The notes beneath the pieces were generated by a model. That model made no database searches. It had not been told where the DNA came from and saw nothing but the letters and a program-made list of their open reading frames with translations. DNA of 64,000 bases from Lojkania enalia. Its lineage: Eukaryota > Ascomycota > Dothideomycetes > Pleosporales. The DNA lies in the NCBI GenBank assembly GCA_010094045.1, contig ML986743.1:1-64000 (forward strand), in the 5' to 3' direction. The position numbers and the translations under genes are program-made. Every line of letters begins with the position of its first letter. Within the stretch, counting starts at the first letter, position 1. Of the stretch, positions 25,042 through 38,200 are shown piece by piece.

Positions 25042-26381
25042 GTCGAAGAAAGCTGATGACTGGGTTGTGGAAACGTAGTAGATTTGCTGTTCGGAAAGTA
25101 CTTTGTTTTGGTGATGCGCTATTAGGCTATGTTGTGCGAATGGGTTACTGAAGAGTAAGATAGCTGTAGATCAACAATTTTATATCATATACTACCATCT
25201 CCATAGCCGCGGAACTCGGCCAAAAAGCATTATTTCGAATATGTTGATTACTATACCATTTTATTTCGCAGGTAGGCGATGCACTCTGCTGACTGCTGTT
25301 GTCCCCTGCCGTAAAACCCACCAAGGCAAATGGTGGTTTAATAATCAGCGCGTGCGCTGGCTCAGCTCTTTGCTACCACGACATGAGTTCTGAGTAACAA
25401 TGCTCAATTATGCCTTGAGAAGAATGGAAGGAAAATAGCCGGAAGCTATTTTTTGAAGTATGACGCGGCTTAAGATCGGACTTTTCGTGCAACATAAATG
25501 TCTGCCCTTTGTACGTACTGGGTGTTTTCAATTGATTGTAATTGCGATAGAAAGTTGATGTGAAATGACGGGAATTCAGCCCTAGGTTCAGAAGCCGCCA
25601 AAAGCTATACCGTAGTCGGCGAAACCCTAAACCAATATATGCTATGGATTAGCACGGCTAATACGATTGACGTACAGTATGTGCAAATACGCCATAGAAA
25701 TTGAACAACCATTGAATGGAATTAGAGTACGTTTTGACTTAAGATATTACGACATCAACACCTATCTGATGCATATAGAAGGCCCTTACGTCATGATTTA
25801 GTGACTTTGATTGCAGCTAATGACTCTTGCAAAATATAGGTTTTCTAAAGTCCACTCTGCAACTGCTATGCAAGAGACTAAAATATTCGGGGTGAAGGCT
25901 CTATCAGCAATACGCTGCGGCCCACTCCTCTCCCTTGCATCCTCGTCCTGAAGCTCATGGAAAGCAGAGCGATCAGTATACTTACCCGTAATTGACCTAA
26001 AGATTTGGCTGTAAGTACTAGAATGGCGATTTGCGCGTGATAAATTGATATCATGACTTTGAAGATGAATCCTCGTGGTAGTAATTGCGATGAAACAAGA
26101 GCGGGCCATATTTTCTATGAAATTTCAAAATGATACACTCAATGTTGGTATCTAAGGTCGAGGTGGGTTTGAAAACTGGACCTGCCAAGGCCAAGACCGC
26201 GGCCGCTCCGAATCAGAGGTCAGAGCTTCAAGCTCTGGCATCACATAGTATCATTCAACCTTGTACTGCCATGCGTTTTCCACGGTTCGGACAACATCCC
26301 CTCGTACGTAAATTTGACTATACAGTTAGTTATACGTCATGACCATAGCCTTCAAGCGGCAACCGCATCTCCAGTTCAACC
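25042..26381. other. divergent intergenic region between hydrolase and VPS18
   Basis: Contains the promoters of both divergent genes. A minus-strand frame at 25798-26109 has no recognisable domain and I do not call it. The rest has no coding signal. Confidence 0.5.
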
Positions 26382-29300
26382 ATGGCATTTGAGAGCTCCA
26401 CCGGCTACGCTGCCCCCAGTGCGAGCAATCTGGATCTTGATGCTTCACTACCTATGTTTAATATCGAGCGCGTGTCCCTGCAGTTCTCAATATCTTCTGA
26501 CTTTGTTGCTGCTGCCGTTGCCAACAACGTATTGATCTTGGCACTTTCGACGGGACGCATTTTGCGTATCGATCTAGATAACCCCCAAGACATCGACGGT
26601 TCGTAGCGCTCTTTCAGAGCTCTCCATCTCATGCGCATCTTCAACTTACACTTCGAAAGACATTGATCTTCCTAAGAAAGCGAGTGAGATCGGAATCATT
26701 CGCCGCCTGTTTCTTGATCCGTCTGCATCTCATCTGATTGTCGCAACCACGCTTGCCGAGAATTATTACCTTCATGCCCAATCCCGAGTCCCGAAAGCAC
26801 TATCACGATTAAAGGGAGTCCCTATTGAGAGCATATCATGGAATCCTTCACAGCCTACTGCGTCGACCCGGGAAATACTGGTTGGAGCGTCTGATGGGAA
26901 TATATATGAGGTCTATATTGAGCCTTCTTCCGAGTTCTATCGGCGAGAAGAGAGATATCTGAAAGGCGTATACAAGACCTCCGATGGGCCTGTAATTGGT
27001 CTATGGACAGATCTTGTACCCGGAAAACCTGATTTGCGGCGAGTCATCATTGCAACACCTGGGACATTCCTTCATTTCGCGGGGAGAATTGGGAGGCATG
27101 GGAGCGAAGGAAGCGGCTCAATATTCTCAAAATTGTTTGAGACAGAATCGGCAACAGTGCACGAGATATCAAATGTAACCTCGTCGGCTCCATCAGTATT
27201 GAGCATCTCTCCTGAAACTTCAGATACACCATCCCTGGATCCCACAAACACGGAACGAGTATTCGCATGGCTTACATCGCAAGGCGTACTCCATGGGAAG
27301 CTGTATCTCTCGTCGGACACATCCGATTTAGGTAGTAGGGTACTGGCAGATTCAAAAATGCTGCCTAGATCCCAGGTCCCACCGTCGCAAACAGCCAGTG
27401 GACGTCCTCGGAAGTCACAAGATGCTGTGACTTCTATGATTCTCAGTCAATGGCACATCCTTCAACTAGTTGAAGGAAGAATAGTGGCTATTAATCGTCT
27501 TGATGACACAATTGTGCTCGATCAGGTGGTTCTAGAGCCTGGCCAAAGCGCTCTTGGACTGGTGGCAGACATCAAGAAGAACACGTACTGGCTTTTCACA
27601 ACCCAAGAAATCTTTGAGATTGTCATTACGGATGAGAGCAGAGACATTTGGAAGATACTGTTGAAAGCTCAGCAGTTTGATGCGGCATCTCAGTATGCTA
27701 AGACTTCTTACCAAAAAGACTCTGTTGCTACAGCCAGCGGTGATCATCTTGTCGGGAAAGGGCAGTATTTAGAAGCTGCTGTAGTGTACGGACGGAGCAC
27801 CAAGCCTTTCGAGCAAGTTGCTCTTACGTTTATCGATAAGGGAGAGCAAGACGCTCTACGAAAGTACCTTCTCACCAAGCTCGCAACTCTGAAGAAGTCA
27901 GCTATCATGCAAAGGATAATGGTGGCCACTTGGCTGATTGAGCTTTACATGGCAAAGCTTAACACTCTTGATGACACGATTACCACTAAAGCCGAGCTTT
28001 CAGAGAGCATGAACACTGCAGAAACACAGGACCGACTTTCGGTGATAAGGAAAGAATATCAAGAATTTGTCACAAAATACAAGTCGGACTTGGATCGAAA
28101 GACGGTCTATGAAATTATTAGCAGTCACGGCAGAGAAGAAGAGCTGTTATACTTTGCTACCGTTGTCAACGACTACAACTACGTTCTTGCATATTGGGTG
28201 CAGCGAGAACGGTGGCAAGAATCATTGGATGTTCTGAAGAAACAAACTGATCCAGAAATTTTTTACAAGTACAGCAGTGTATTGATGGCGCACGTACCCA
28301 TCGAACTCATTGAGATAATGATGCGACAGGCGAACCTTGAGGCCCGAAAGCTCATCCCCGCCTTCTTGAACTACAACAAGATTACAAAGGCTCCCTTGGA
28401 GAAGAATCAAGCTATCCGGTACCTTCTCTTCGAGATTAATCAGCACCAGTCCACGGACGCTGCGGTTCACAATACGATCATATCGATTTATGCCTCGCAT
28501 CCTACCACGGATGAATCGGCCTTGCTTTCTTACCTCGAAGGCCAATCGATAGCTCATGAGCAAAACTACGATGCTGATTTTGCTCTTCGCCTATGCATTC
28601 AGCACAAGCGAGTCCAGAGCTGTGTTCACATCTATAGCTCAATGGGACAATATGTTCAGGCTGTAGATCTTGCCATCAAGTATGACGAGGTCGAATTAGC
28701 TAGCAACGTTGCAGAGCGCTCAGAGACTGACCCAGCTTTGCGAAAGAAGCTGTGGCTTGCCGTCGCAAAGAAAGTTATCTCGCAGTCTTCGGGAATTAAG
28801 ACTGCAATTGAATTTCTGCGGCGGGTCAACTTGCTCAGAATCGAAGATTTGATTCCATTCTTTCCTGACTTCGTAGTCATTGATGACTTCAAAGAGGAAA
28901 TATGTAACGCGCTTGAGGACTACTCGCGCAAAATTGACGAGCTAAAGAAGGAGATGGATGAGAGCGAAGATACCGCTGCTCATATTAAGACAGATATCAA
29001 AGCGCTTGACCAGCGCTACGCGATTGTGGAACCAGGAGAGAGATGCTACGCTTGCGGTTTGCCTCTGCTAGCAAGGCAATTTTTTGTCTTCCCTTGCCAG
29101 CACGCTTTCCATAGCGATTGTTTAGCTAGGAAGGTTGTAGAGCTGGCCGGAATCGCGAAAGGCAAGCGGATTGCGGAATTGCAAATGGAAGTCAGTAAGA
29201 GTGTTAGTGTTGGTCCGAAGAGAGAAAATGCCATCAAAGAGCTGGATGCTCTTGTTGGGTCATCATGGTAAGCATTCTCTTGTGGTGCTGGTGGGTCATA

Positions 29301-29403
29301 TCTAACACTCATTTCTAGCGTGCTCTGCAGCGAGCTAGCCGTCAGACTAATAGATGAGCCTTTTATTTCAGCAACAGATGATATCGAAGAATGGGCTCTT
29401 TGA
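26382..29403 (+). CDS. vps18: vacuolar sorting protein 18 (HOPS/CORVET core subunit)
   Basis: Three exons (26382-26598, 26660-29267, 29319-29403) encode about 969 residues, the normal size. Intron 1 (61 bp, GTTCGT to GAAAG) links DID to DIDLPKKASEIG. Intron 2 (51 bp, GTAAGC to TTTCTAG) links GSS to CVLCSELAVRLIDEPF. The N-terminal half is the Pep3/Vps18 beta-propeller, the middle is alpha-solenoid clathrin-type repeats, and a coiled coil (DELKKEMDESEDTAAHIK) precedes a C-terminal RING-H2. The RING ligands visible are CYAC, PCQHAFHSDC and the final CVLC supplied by exon 3. Vps18 is the shared core of the HOPS and CORVET tethering complexes that drive endosome and vacuole fusion. The last short exon is needed to complete the RING finger. 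Confidence 0.96.
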
Positions 29404-29966
29404 AGACCACCTTTTACGGATTCATGCAAGGGTTTCACAAGGAGTGCGTGACAAATTTATTTGGCCCCCAATCGAAACTTCTTCCGTTGCGGATGGGGCG
29501 CCTAAAGTTAACCAATCGAACAAAAACTAGCTCTGTCATTTTCATGGCCCCAGTTACTTGGTGGCCTAATTTCGGGGGTTTCCGCTCCCCAACTTAGTTG
29601 CTAGATGATCTTCTCTTTAATTAATCGAGTATCATCGCGCCTAAGAAATTATTCAGCTGATGACGTCGGAGGCCCATGTCTTGCAATGTTCATTACAACT
29701 TTTTTGGGTGTCAGCATCCTGCGGGAAGAGGGCTGATGATCGTTGTGTGCACCCCTGCCGTGGGTACTGGAGGAATGGAGTTGTCGCGTCATCTCACCCA
29801 AAGAGTCATAGTAGGTGGCCTGTGAAACTTTGGTGCTTTCGTTTATACCCTACCACTCCTTGATGACGTTCGTCTAAATACCCTCGAAAAGCAAAGTTCA
29901 ACGTCTTACACCCTTTCTTTTAAACCTGTTTCTCTTTACGATTGCTCCATATGCGATGAAAGAATT
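29404..29966. other. intergenic between VPS18 and the membrane protein gene
   Basis: About 560 bp holding the VPS18 3' region and the promoter of the next plus-strand gene. The stretch CTTTCTTTTAAACCTG near 29917 is promoter-like. No gene is seen. Confidence 0.5.
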
Positions 29967-31815
29967 TTGCCCACTATGAGCGAAGGAACGAGGGATTACG
30001 AGCTTGTTAACAAGCCCTTCGAAACCCCACCACCATACTCGACGGCGTGGGGACACGATATTGTTCAAGATAGCGACAATAACAGGACTCGACGCGGACC
30101 CCGATTGCCCACGTACGACAGCGTGAAACACCGTGTTTCATCTTTAATCCAGGCTACTCTATCCTTCTTGCAGGAGACGGTATGGCCAAGGATTAAGGAG
30201 TTCCGCTTCACAAAGAAACAAACATATGCATTTCTTCTACTCTTAGTTTTCGGTATCCTTCCCTTCGCCATAGTCGGGCACTTTACGAAGGATTATGATG
30301 GCCACCCATTCAATTACGCCTTCGGTACGAAGGTCATATCATGCGGCGAGTCCTTTGGCGAACCCCAGAACTCGACAGTGTCTGGCACTGAAGCGCTCTT
30401 CGTGCTGGACTTTACCTTTGGCAAATTTCCCTTCAGCCAAGTGAAAATTATTGATGTTGCCTGGGACATCTGCCTTGGCCGGGGGGCGCAACTGCTGGCC
30501 TGGTTCTTAAGCTACGTTGTATTTACTGATTCGCTTCTGAGGGTCATTGAACGTCACCCAGCAAGTTATGAAACGTTCACACATATATGCCTCGAAGGAC
30601 CATGTATAGCGAGTATGTGGTCGCTTTGCAGAGACCTTGGAAGGACGCATAGTAAAAGGACGTGGGCGCTTTTCTTTTACATGTTGCTTTCTAGCGCCTA
30701 TGTACTAAGCGTGCCAACAATTCTTAGCGCCATGACAGGCTATGTGAGTACTTCTATTAGTTGGGTCGACGTGGAGGGCAGTGATCAGATTGTTCCGGCG
30801 TCCAATTTCCATTACTCATATATCGTCTACAATGCCGGGAATGTTACTTTCAACAATACCTGCTCTGTCAATGATCAATTAATGAACTTTGTAACGGATA
30901 AGAATGCCCGATGGTCATTTTGTATGTTCTTTTCAAATAAACGGTGTAAAGCATTTCATTCTAACTTTACCTAGGCGACTGCCAACTCCCGAATGGTACA
31001 GTGCTGGCGTATTCTACTTGGGTAAATATCCTGCCTTACGAGAACCAACGAATCCGTTACAATGAGTCTAGGCAACATTTGTACCCGCAAAACTGTAAGT
31101 GTTCTATAGTGGGCCAATTTTACAGAGTATTTAAGTCTATCAGGCACTTTCTATTTTCCGGATAACACGAAAACGTACCCGAATCCTAATAGTGGACTGG
31201 AAGAACTAGCATGTAAGTAACTCCAACTTCGTCTCACTCGGTCAGCGGTTCTAATCATCAATAGGCAACGCTGCATATAATATCACAATCTTCGGGAACC
31301 AATATAACGCTTCGACTCTTAACTACTCATCGGGCTATTGCACGAAAGACTCTGACCACGGCTATGATAGCTTGGATCTTTTCGGGCGCTCAAGATGTCT
31401 GCCGGATACTGCGAATGAGGCATATGAATGGGGATTCTCTACCATGCTCTCTGCTGTCTTTGTTATTATGCAATTTGTTTGGACAATTACTATGTACGTT
31501 GTCTGGCAAGATGCACAATTTAGCAGTCATCTCGTAAAGAGTGGGTACCACATGACGATGTTAAGAGCAGCATTTGCGGCTACTGTGGCCGCGAGGTGGA
31601 AGACAGGAGTTGGAGGGAGAGAACTTGTTAGAACAGATACGAAGAATTTGGAAAGAGAGTTGTATGGAGGTGGTAGTAAGAAGAGAAGTGAGAGGGCAGA
31701 GGTAAGGATTGATGTATTTAGAGAGGACAAAGTGTTGGATGAAGAGAGTGAGGAGGAGGGTTTACGGTTGAGGAGAAGAACATGGAGTATGAGAAATGGC
31801 GAGGATGAGACGTAA
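29967..31815 (+). CDS. multipass membrane protein of unknown function, conserved-fungal type
   Basis: Four exons (29967-30921, 30975-31094, 31144-31212, 31265-31815) encode 564 residues; the introns are 53, 49 and 52 bp with GT-AG ends, all in the same phase (each splits a TGC Cys codon). After a hydrophilic, PPPY-containing N terminus come membrane segments (YAFLLLLVFGILPFAIVG; LLAWFLSYVVFTDSLL; WALFFYMLLSSAYVLSVP) and a large loop with many Asn-x-Ser/Thr sites and spaced Cys residues. A last segment (FSTMLSAVFVIMQFVWTITMY) leads to an Arg/Glu-rich tail. The Cys-rich, glycosylation-rich loop is probably outside the cell or in the lumen. I cannot assign a function. The ATG at 29976 (MSEGTRDY) is an alternative start. 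Confidence 0.85.
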
Positions 31816-32855
31816 ATGAATGACTATCGTTGCAAATTACGTCGAATAATACGATAGACTTCGTTACGGTGATCTTATCGATGTCAAAGATCAAAGTGGG
31901 AGTTTGCCGTTCGACTTGATGAGTTTCGTGAGTCAAGCGCGATCCCATTGAGCGTGCAACCGTACAGAGCTCAGTATGCAAGCTGATAGTATACATACGG
32001 CGTCTAAGTTTCCGAAGTAGGACCAGCGCCAACGCGAGATAGCTGCAACACAACGCTAGACCTATTGAAGTCAATTATTTACAAATGTCACGTCAAGGAC
32101 TTGAATATACTGCATTTTCCTATGTAGCTATTTCATGTGTCTAACATCACACCTCAAAATCTAACCTAAACTTCGGTGCAACACATCCAATTCCTCTATC
32201 CGCAGTGTATTAATTCGGTTCCTCGGCGCCAATCCAACATGACCTTGCTTGTTGGAGCACCGGTTATGTAGCGCCTCTCAGGACTGTTCCTAATAGTGAG
32301 CTGCAGGTGGGATGAACCACATCCCGCAAGTAATGGTGCTTGGTATAGGGTTGTATGGGAAAGACGGAACTTGATCGATGCTATAAGGGAAATGGATTGG
32401 GAGGCAGCTCGTCGCTTCCAGCCGCTGCCTCCTTAAATGAGGATGTCTTATATATATGGTATGGCCCCTATTAAGGACTAGCCTGATATCATGTGATACT
32501 AGGATAGACGGTATAAATAGCCTTGATCCTCCTCCACAGGTACTAACCAACCCGTTTCTCTTCATCTGTCCCAATACTGCACACCACTTCGTGTAGTGCC
32601 ATGGGCTAGTTTTCGGAGAAAATGACCCTAAATATCGTCACCAAGACGTCGAAGGAAAGCCTTAAAATCACAATGGCAAAAAAAATACAAGGGGCGCGGT
32701 AGACTCTCACTTCGGATAACTCTCTTTAATTTTGTCAATGCTAATAGCCTCCTAGTGGACCAATGCTTACTTCCAATACGGGATCAGTCATGGATAGGAA
32801 GGTACATAATTGTCTGCTCTTTTGACACTAATGTCGTTTTCTAATACCTCGTAGT
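31816..32855. other. intergenic
   Basis: No convincing gene. The open frames on the minus strand at 31718-32074 and 32290-32574 have no domains. The stretch becomes AT-rich towards the first short insertion element. Confidence 0.5.
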
Positions 32856-33028
32856 TGTAAGCTCAGGTCACGTGCATAATCAGCTATGCAGCCCTTGACT
32901 AAGCAGTTTCCATGTACTAAATATTTCCCTGCTGTATCTTGACCGAGAGGTCGAGGACAACCATCAGCACAATCATCAATACATACATCAACACAATCCA
33001 ATACGGTCTCTACCCACTCCTGCTTATA
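32856..33028. mobile_element. short LTR-like insertion, family C copy 1 (173 bp)
   Basis: Starts TGTAAGCTCAGGTCACGTG and ends CTCCTGCTTATA. It is flanked by a perfect 5-bp direct repeat, GTAGT at 32851-32855 and at 33029-33033. The ends form a short inverted repeat (TGTAAGC against GCTTATA). A second copy in the same orientation lies at 52140-52310. Length, TG start and 5-bp target duplication fit a solo LTR; no protein-coding part is present. Confidence 0.8.
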
Positions 33029-33876
33029 GTAGTTATTCTGGCATTAAGCCTCAAAGTTCACTAGTACATAGTCGATTAGCTGGACGGCCAGCTCGCTGAG
33101 CTGTGTCGCGCCTCAGATATAATGTGCGGCCTCTGGAAAGCATATATTGAACGCGGTGATGCCAGGAGCTTCCGTTATGTCATAGTAGTGCAACTTACGA
33201 ACAAGATAAAAGGTATTATCGTTAGGGCCGTGGGAGAGAGCAAATCGCTGAATGGTCCCATACCTTTATTGGGATTGGAGATACTGAGAACATAAATGAG
33301 GCGGGACTAGCGCTTTTTGGGTATGTTATTATTAATGTGTTTCACTATAATTCGTCGCTGACAGGAGTTGACTGCGGGCGCTCTGTCTTCTCTTGCTGTT
33401 CTGTACATGCCCGTTTAGCATAAAGGCGAGTTCAAGGATCTTCAAATTGTAGGTGATCGAGTATTTCTGAGTAATGATTGAATCTGGGGGGTATGCATAC
33501 TCTGGTATCTTAAGGGATCTAGCTCTGCACCACCGACGTTTGGAAAGGAGGTCAATAGGGAGCTCCGTAATAATGTTAGATAGGAGTAGATGATTAGAAG
33601 AGCAGGATATTGACATGATCTCGCTTGGTAGTTCCTCTTCGCCGGTTAGGCTTGCTCGGTCATGTCGAGTACTAGGAGAAAGCGGGAGGCATATGGTGAT
33701 TGCAGGTGGCGTAGGGGATTGGGCAAGCCAAGCCACATGATAGTGTGTCACGTGCTAGAAATATCTCATTATGGAGCTGTTAGTCGAATTGAAAACAGGT
33801 ATGGATCAAGCTCCTTACAAACCTACAGTACTCTAAGACGGTGCAGATATTGACATAATCATCGTTGTAGTACTCA
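33029..33876. other. intergenic downstream of the M24 gene
   Basis: Holds the 3' side of the minus-strand M24 gene. The minus-strand frame at 33332-33751 shows no domain and is not called. Confidence 0.5.
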
Positions 33877-35291
33877 CTACGGTTCCCAAGGGCTCCTAGC
33901 AAACCCACCACTGATGTTCTCTGCCTCACCGTCTTCTTTAACAACCAAGATATCCTCATGCCGAACACCAAATTCATTCAAAATGTAAACTCCGGGCTCG
34001 CTAGTGAACACCATTCCCGGACGTAGAATCGCTCCAAAATTTCCCCTGTTGAGATAAGGACTTTCATGTGCTTTAATTCCTATTCCATGGCCTAGGCGGT
34101 GTGTGAACCATTTACCGTATCCGCCTGCCTCAATTACAGCTCGAGCGGCAAGATCCACCGCTGCAGCGGTGCTGTTTGGAACCATGGCCTTGACTGATGC
34201 AGCTTGAGCATCTAGCACTAGATGCCATACTGATAGCTTCTCGGTTATGTTCAATTCCGGCGGGAGCGGTTCGGATACGAATGGAGGATAGAAGGTGCGG
34301 CAGACATCGCTACTATAACCGTACAGATGGGCACCGACGTCAATAAGTACGAAATCTCCAGGTTCGAGTGTTGCTGTCCCGTCATTCCCCCCGTGTGGAA
34401 GAGCTGCTTGTTTACCGAATTCTACGATGTTGAAAAAGGGCTCCAACCCTGCTGTTCGCAGGGTGTTGTCGAGTACTTCCACAACTTCATTTTCAGTAAC
34501 TCTCTGGTAGAGGCACTTCCGCATCGCACGTATTGCTTCGACTGTACCAGTATTGAGTGCTCGTAGAGTACCGAGTTCACGCTCAGTTTTAATTTGGCGC
34601 ACGGCTTCAATCTCGCCGCTGAGGCCAACTACAGTAAAACCGTTCGATCCAAGCCCGCGGGCAATAAAGTCGCGCATTTCCTCATCCACCATCAATATGG
34701 GAGAGAGCTTTTCTTCCCAAATAGGAGATTCCCAGAGCGTAGTATATGGATCCCAATGCTCTTCATAAGTAATGGTCGATATTTCTTCTTCAAAAGGCAT
34801 GTTTAGTAATCGCGCTCGCATTTCCTCAAAATGCGGGACAAGGAACGAAGTGTTGGCGATAAAAGTGCCATCTAATAGCTTAGAAGGTCTGATGACCATT
34901 AAGAAAGGCCGTTCCTCTGGCTATACTGGAGATCGTTAGCTTCGTCAGCGAGGGAAAAGGGGCAACGTTCCTCCCAAGCTTCCCAGTCCCGCTGAGTTAT
35001 ATTGGCATAATAGCTAAATGTGTAGCCAGGTTCGACAACAAACGCATCGACGCCATCTACAACCAGTGCCTTTGCAAGGTTGTTCCTCCGTAGGACATAC
35101 TCTTCCAAGGGTGGTCGTTCCGCTGTTTCTAAGAACTTCAAGCCTGTGGATAGGTAGTTATCAATGGAACATTTTTGGAACCGAGCCTTCTTTGACAGGA
35201 GAATATTCGAGAAAGATTTAGTATAGTTCTGTCGCGGATTAGCGTTGTGCGCTTCCTCCGTGTTGTTAGTGACGTATTCACCCATAACCAA
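33877..35291 (-). CDS. M24-family metallopeptidase (Xaa-Pro aminopeptidase/dipeptidase-like)
   Basis: Two exons (35291-34967 and 34916-33877) encode 454 residues. The 50-bp intron (donor GTTGCC, branch GCTAAC, acceptor GCCAG) restores the family sequence ERPFLMVIRP. All five metal ligands of the pita-bread fold are visible: Asp in LIDVGAH, Asp in SSDVCRTF, His in HRLGHGIG, Glu in TSEPGVY and Glu in RHEDILVV. The N-terminal creatinase-like domain includes VDGVDAFVVEPGYTFSYYANI. Such enzymes cleave a residue before proline with two metal ions. The first exon begins at the ATG at 35291; the reading frame before it breaks, and a membrane-anchor-like sequence (from ATG 35401, GILVTFTFLIWLW) lies in another frame. 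The protein may therefore be cytosolic, anchored, or mis-assembled at its start. Confidence 0.88.
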
Positions 35292-38200
35292 ATCAGGAAT
35301 GTAAATGTAACGAGAATACCGAATTGTGTTTTACGGCGGCTCCCCAGTTTCTGGAATTTCAGAGGTTTAGCCAGAGTATATGGTAGCAATGCTTCTTTCA
35401 TGATGAATTTGGAATTAATGATGCAAGAGGGGGTTGGAGGTTGACGGAGGTGATCCGCATTGGCTATTCCTGTTAAGGCAAAGCGCCCTTTGAGAGCATC
35501 GTGAACCTTGGAACTCTACACCAAGCTCTCAGCTTCTCACAAATACTCTAGGCTGAATTACGAATGTTTATGGAGGCTTGTGACCATCAACATCATATGT
35601 CTTTCGAGCACTTTCGATTGTGTTTTCTGACTAGTAACTTAGCTTCCCTTTATTTTGTAATCGGGAGTTTTGGGTTGTCTGGAGAGAGGGAACTTTTCCC
35701 AATACGCAAGTCTCATTTACATATGTACATTGAGTGCTCAGCATAAGTGAGAAATCTTCCTAGTGATACCAGTCTCTTGATCTTAGCATTCCAATACAAT
35801 ATCTCCGTCTGGATCCGGCCTTGAGCATTGTTGCACTTTAGCTATCGTCTCATTCATCGTTGCAATCCGGAAACTGTGCGAAGGACATACCACACCACAA
35901 CCACTGAGGGCACCAGAACCAGGTGATGTTCATTGGAATCAAATAAGTTAATATATTTTGAGAAACTAAAGGCTTGAGTTGTGAGCTTTCCATTCTCTAA
36001 TTATTGAGTATCAGACCACTGATTTGCTCCTTGCTCCAAACCAAATCGTCTACTTTTTCGCAACAGGACTCGCACAAATGCTGCAGTTGCAATTTCGCAG
36101 CCTAGAAGGCATGCAGCTTCTTTACTGGCCACCAAAAGAGCTCTTGAAGAGGTTGTACACTGTGTTTCAGAAGCTGACTGAGCGTTAAGATATCCAATGA
36201 TGAGATTGGTCCAGCCACCAAATTTGCGAAACTGCGAGGCAAATACAAATGAAGTGGATGCAAGCATGGATGGTGCGCAGTAAGGTCTATAAGATCGAGA
36301 ATTAACGGCAAAATAGGAATTCAGTCTTCAAGTCCTATCATTCCATGCTTCGAATTCATTTGTCCTTATCTCTATTTTGAGCATTTACATATCAACCTGC
36401 AATCTCATCCCCACTCCCCACCATGTGGACTAGCTTCTTTAGCAAGAGACTCGCCCCACTTTCTTTCGCAACAAAACGGCCATGCCTTGCTTAGCATATG
36501 GTCACTCCTTGATTCTTCAACCGCATCGCCCGCTCCAGCCCAAACACGGTCAAACTCTCTGTGAAATACCAAAATTATTTCTATACTCAAAGCTCGGGCA
36601 TCTCCACGAAGGGAAGTGGTATTGTAACTGCAACCTTCCAGCTGCATCGTATAAAGTAAACAAGTTTGGGCCCAATAAGAGTAAGGGATGTAAGCTATAC
36701 TTCTAGCGATCTTCGTACAGCATCTAACAAACACACCTATCCAAAGAAATCCAAAAATTCCCAAGCAAGCAATGCGACTTCTGTCTTTGGGAGGAGCATG
36801 AGGCTACAGCGAAAGCATCGCTTAATTGTTCGAAGTCTATGGCGAAGGGGAGCAAATCAGATTGATGCGTTGCAGGATTTGAGCGGCAGTTATTTTCTCC
36901 CGAGTCATTGTCTCATCTACCGTCTAAGGATCAACCGCAGATGTAGATAGCAAGCCCAGTAGTGACTGAAGGAGGCACAAGATAATCTCACACAAGTACA
37001 CGCAATCTATGAATTAGTCTTACAACAGGAGTCTTAGTGGAGTCGGATTGATCTAATTCAAGGCATGTGGAGCTCGTCTTAGTCACAAGTTTCTTCTCAC
37101 ATAAAAAAGCTATCAGCTATGTCTATGTGCACTATATGTGAGAGTGTTCTGAAAGACAATCGTCGCTGGCACCGCAAGGGCTAGCCTGTAGTTAATCTTG
37201 AACCCGAAGGTAACACGATGTAGGACTCTATTCTTCACGAGAAATGTATGCAATCTAAGGAGCAATGCATATGATGAACCCCTGTTCGCGCCTAGTCACA
37301 CCCCGAGAATTCATGCATTCCGCAACACTCTTCGCCCGAAGAATAATTGAGGCCGATGGAAACCAGGCATGTATTAGGATGCGGGACGCACTACTAGGGT
37401 AGCAATCGGAAGCTCAAGCTCCCCCTTCCACTTTCCCCTCACACCATCAAAACCTTGACCTTAGTATGCTTAGTTCCTTGGGACAGCGCATAGCCAATTA
37501 TCTTCCACCACGTCGACCGCATTCAGGGAGCGACCATAAAAGCTCATGACTCATAAAGAGGCGGCGGTTATCTTCAACCATGCCCTGCAACCTGGTCCGC
37601 CTAGAGCTCGATGGAAACGAGTGCGGATCAGCTCTACTTTCAAATTATACGCCACGCCGGTAATATATATCAGCTTGCCACATTCTCCATGACCACAACG
37701 ATATTTAGATTCTTAATACATATACGTCCTGATGAATTATTGACACTGCCTTAAAGCTAGAGTCTATGTGATAAGGAAGCGCCTTTCTTATCGAGCTTGC
37801 CGACGCGCAAGAGACGCTCAATAGAGGGTACGAAACTACTATCAAGACCATGTCAATATGAATTGACCTATCTTTCAACCGCACCAAGTCCACTTCCATG
37901 ATACAATGCGCCTCGCCTCTGATTGTTTTTGGTTAATGTCAAGATAAAATGTGACGGTTAATAGTGAAGGAGCTATGGTTATATTATGTGATCATGGCTT
38001 GTGTGGCAGTCACCACCTGTAGATACTAGAGAGAGCTGCCTGCGGCAGCGGGGAACAAAGACAGACACAACAAAATAGACAATCAACCATTTTATGCCCC
38101 ATTCCCTTACATAAAAATGGTCAGCAGATATTTGTTACTACGGTGAAGAAAAGATTGCTATCAGCTTTGTAAGAGCTTTTGTAAGCGCCTCGCTAACAGG

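Noticed and set aside
25798..26109. 103-codon minus-strand ORF between hydrolase and VPS18
   Set aside because: Lies in a divergent promoter region, with no recognisable motif.
33332..33751. 139-codon minus-strand ORF
   Set aside because: No domain, no splice partner, and AT-rich codons without bias.
36001..36764. Minus-strand ORFs of 88 and 119 codons
   Set aside because: Isolated, with no domain or continuation through plausible introns.
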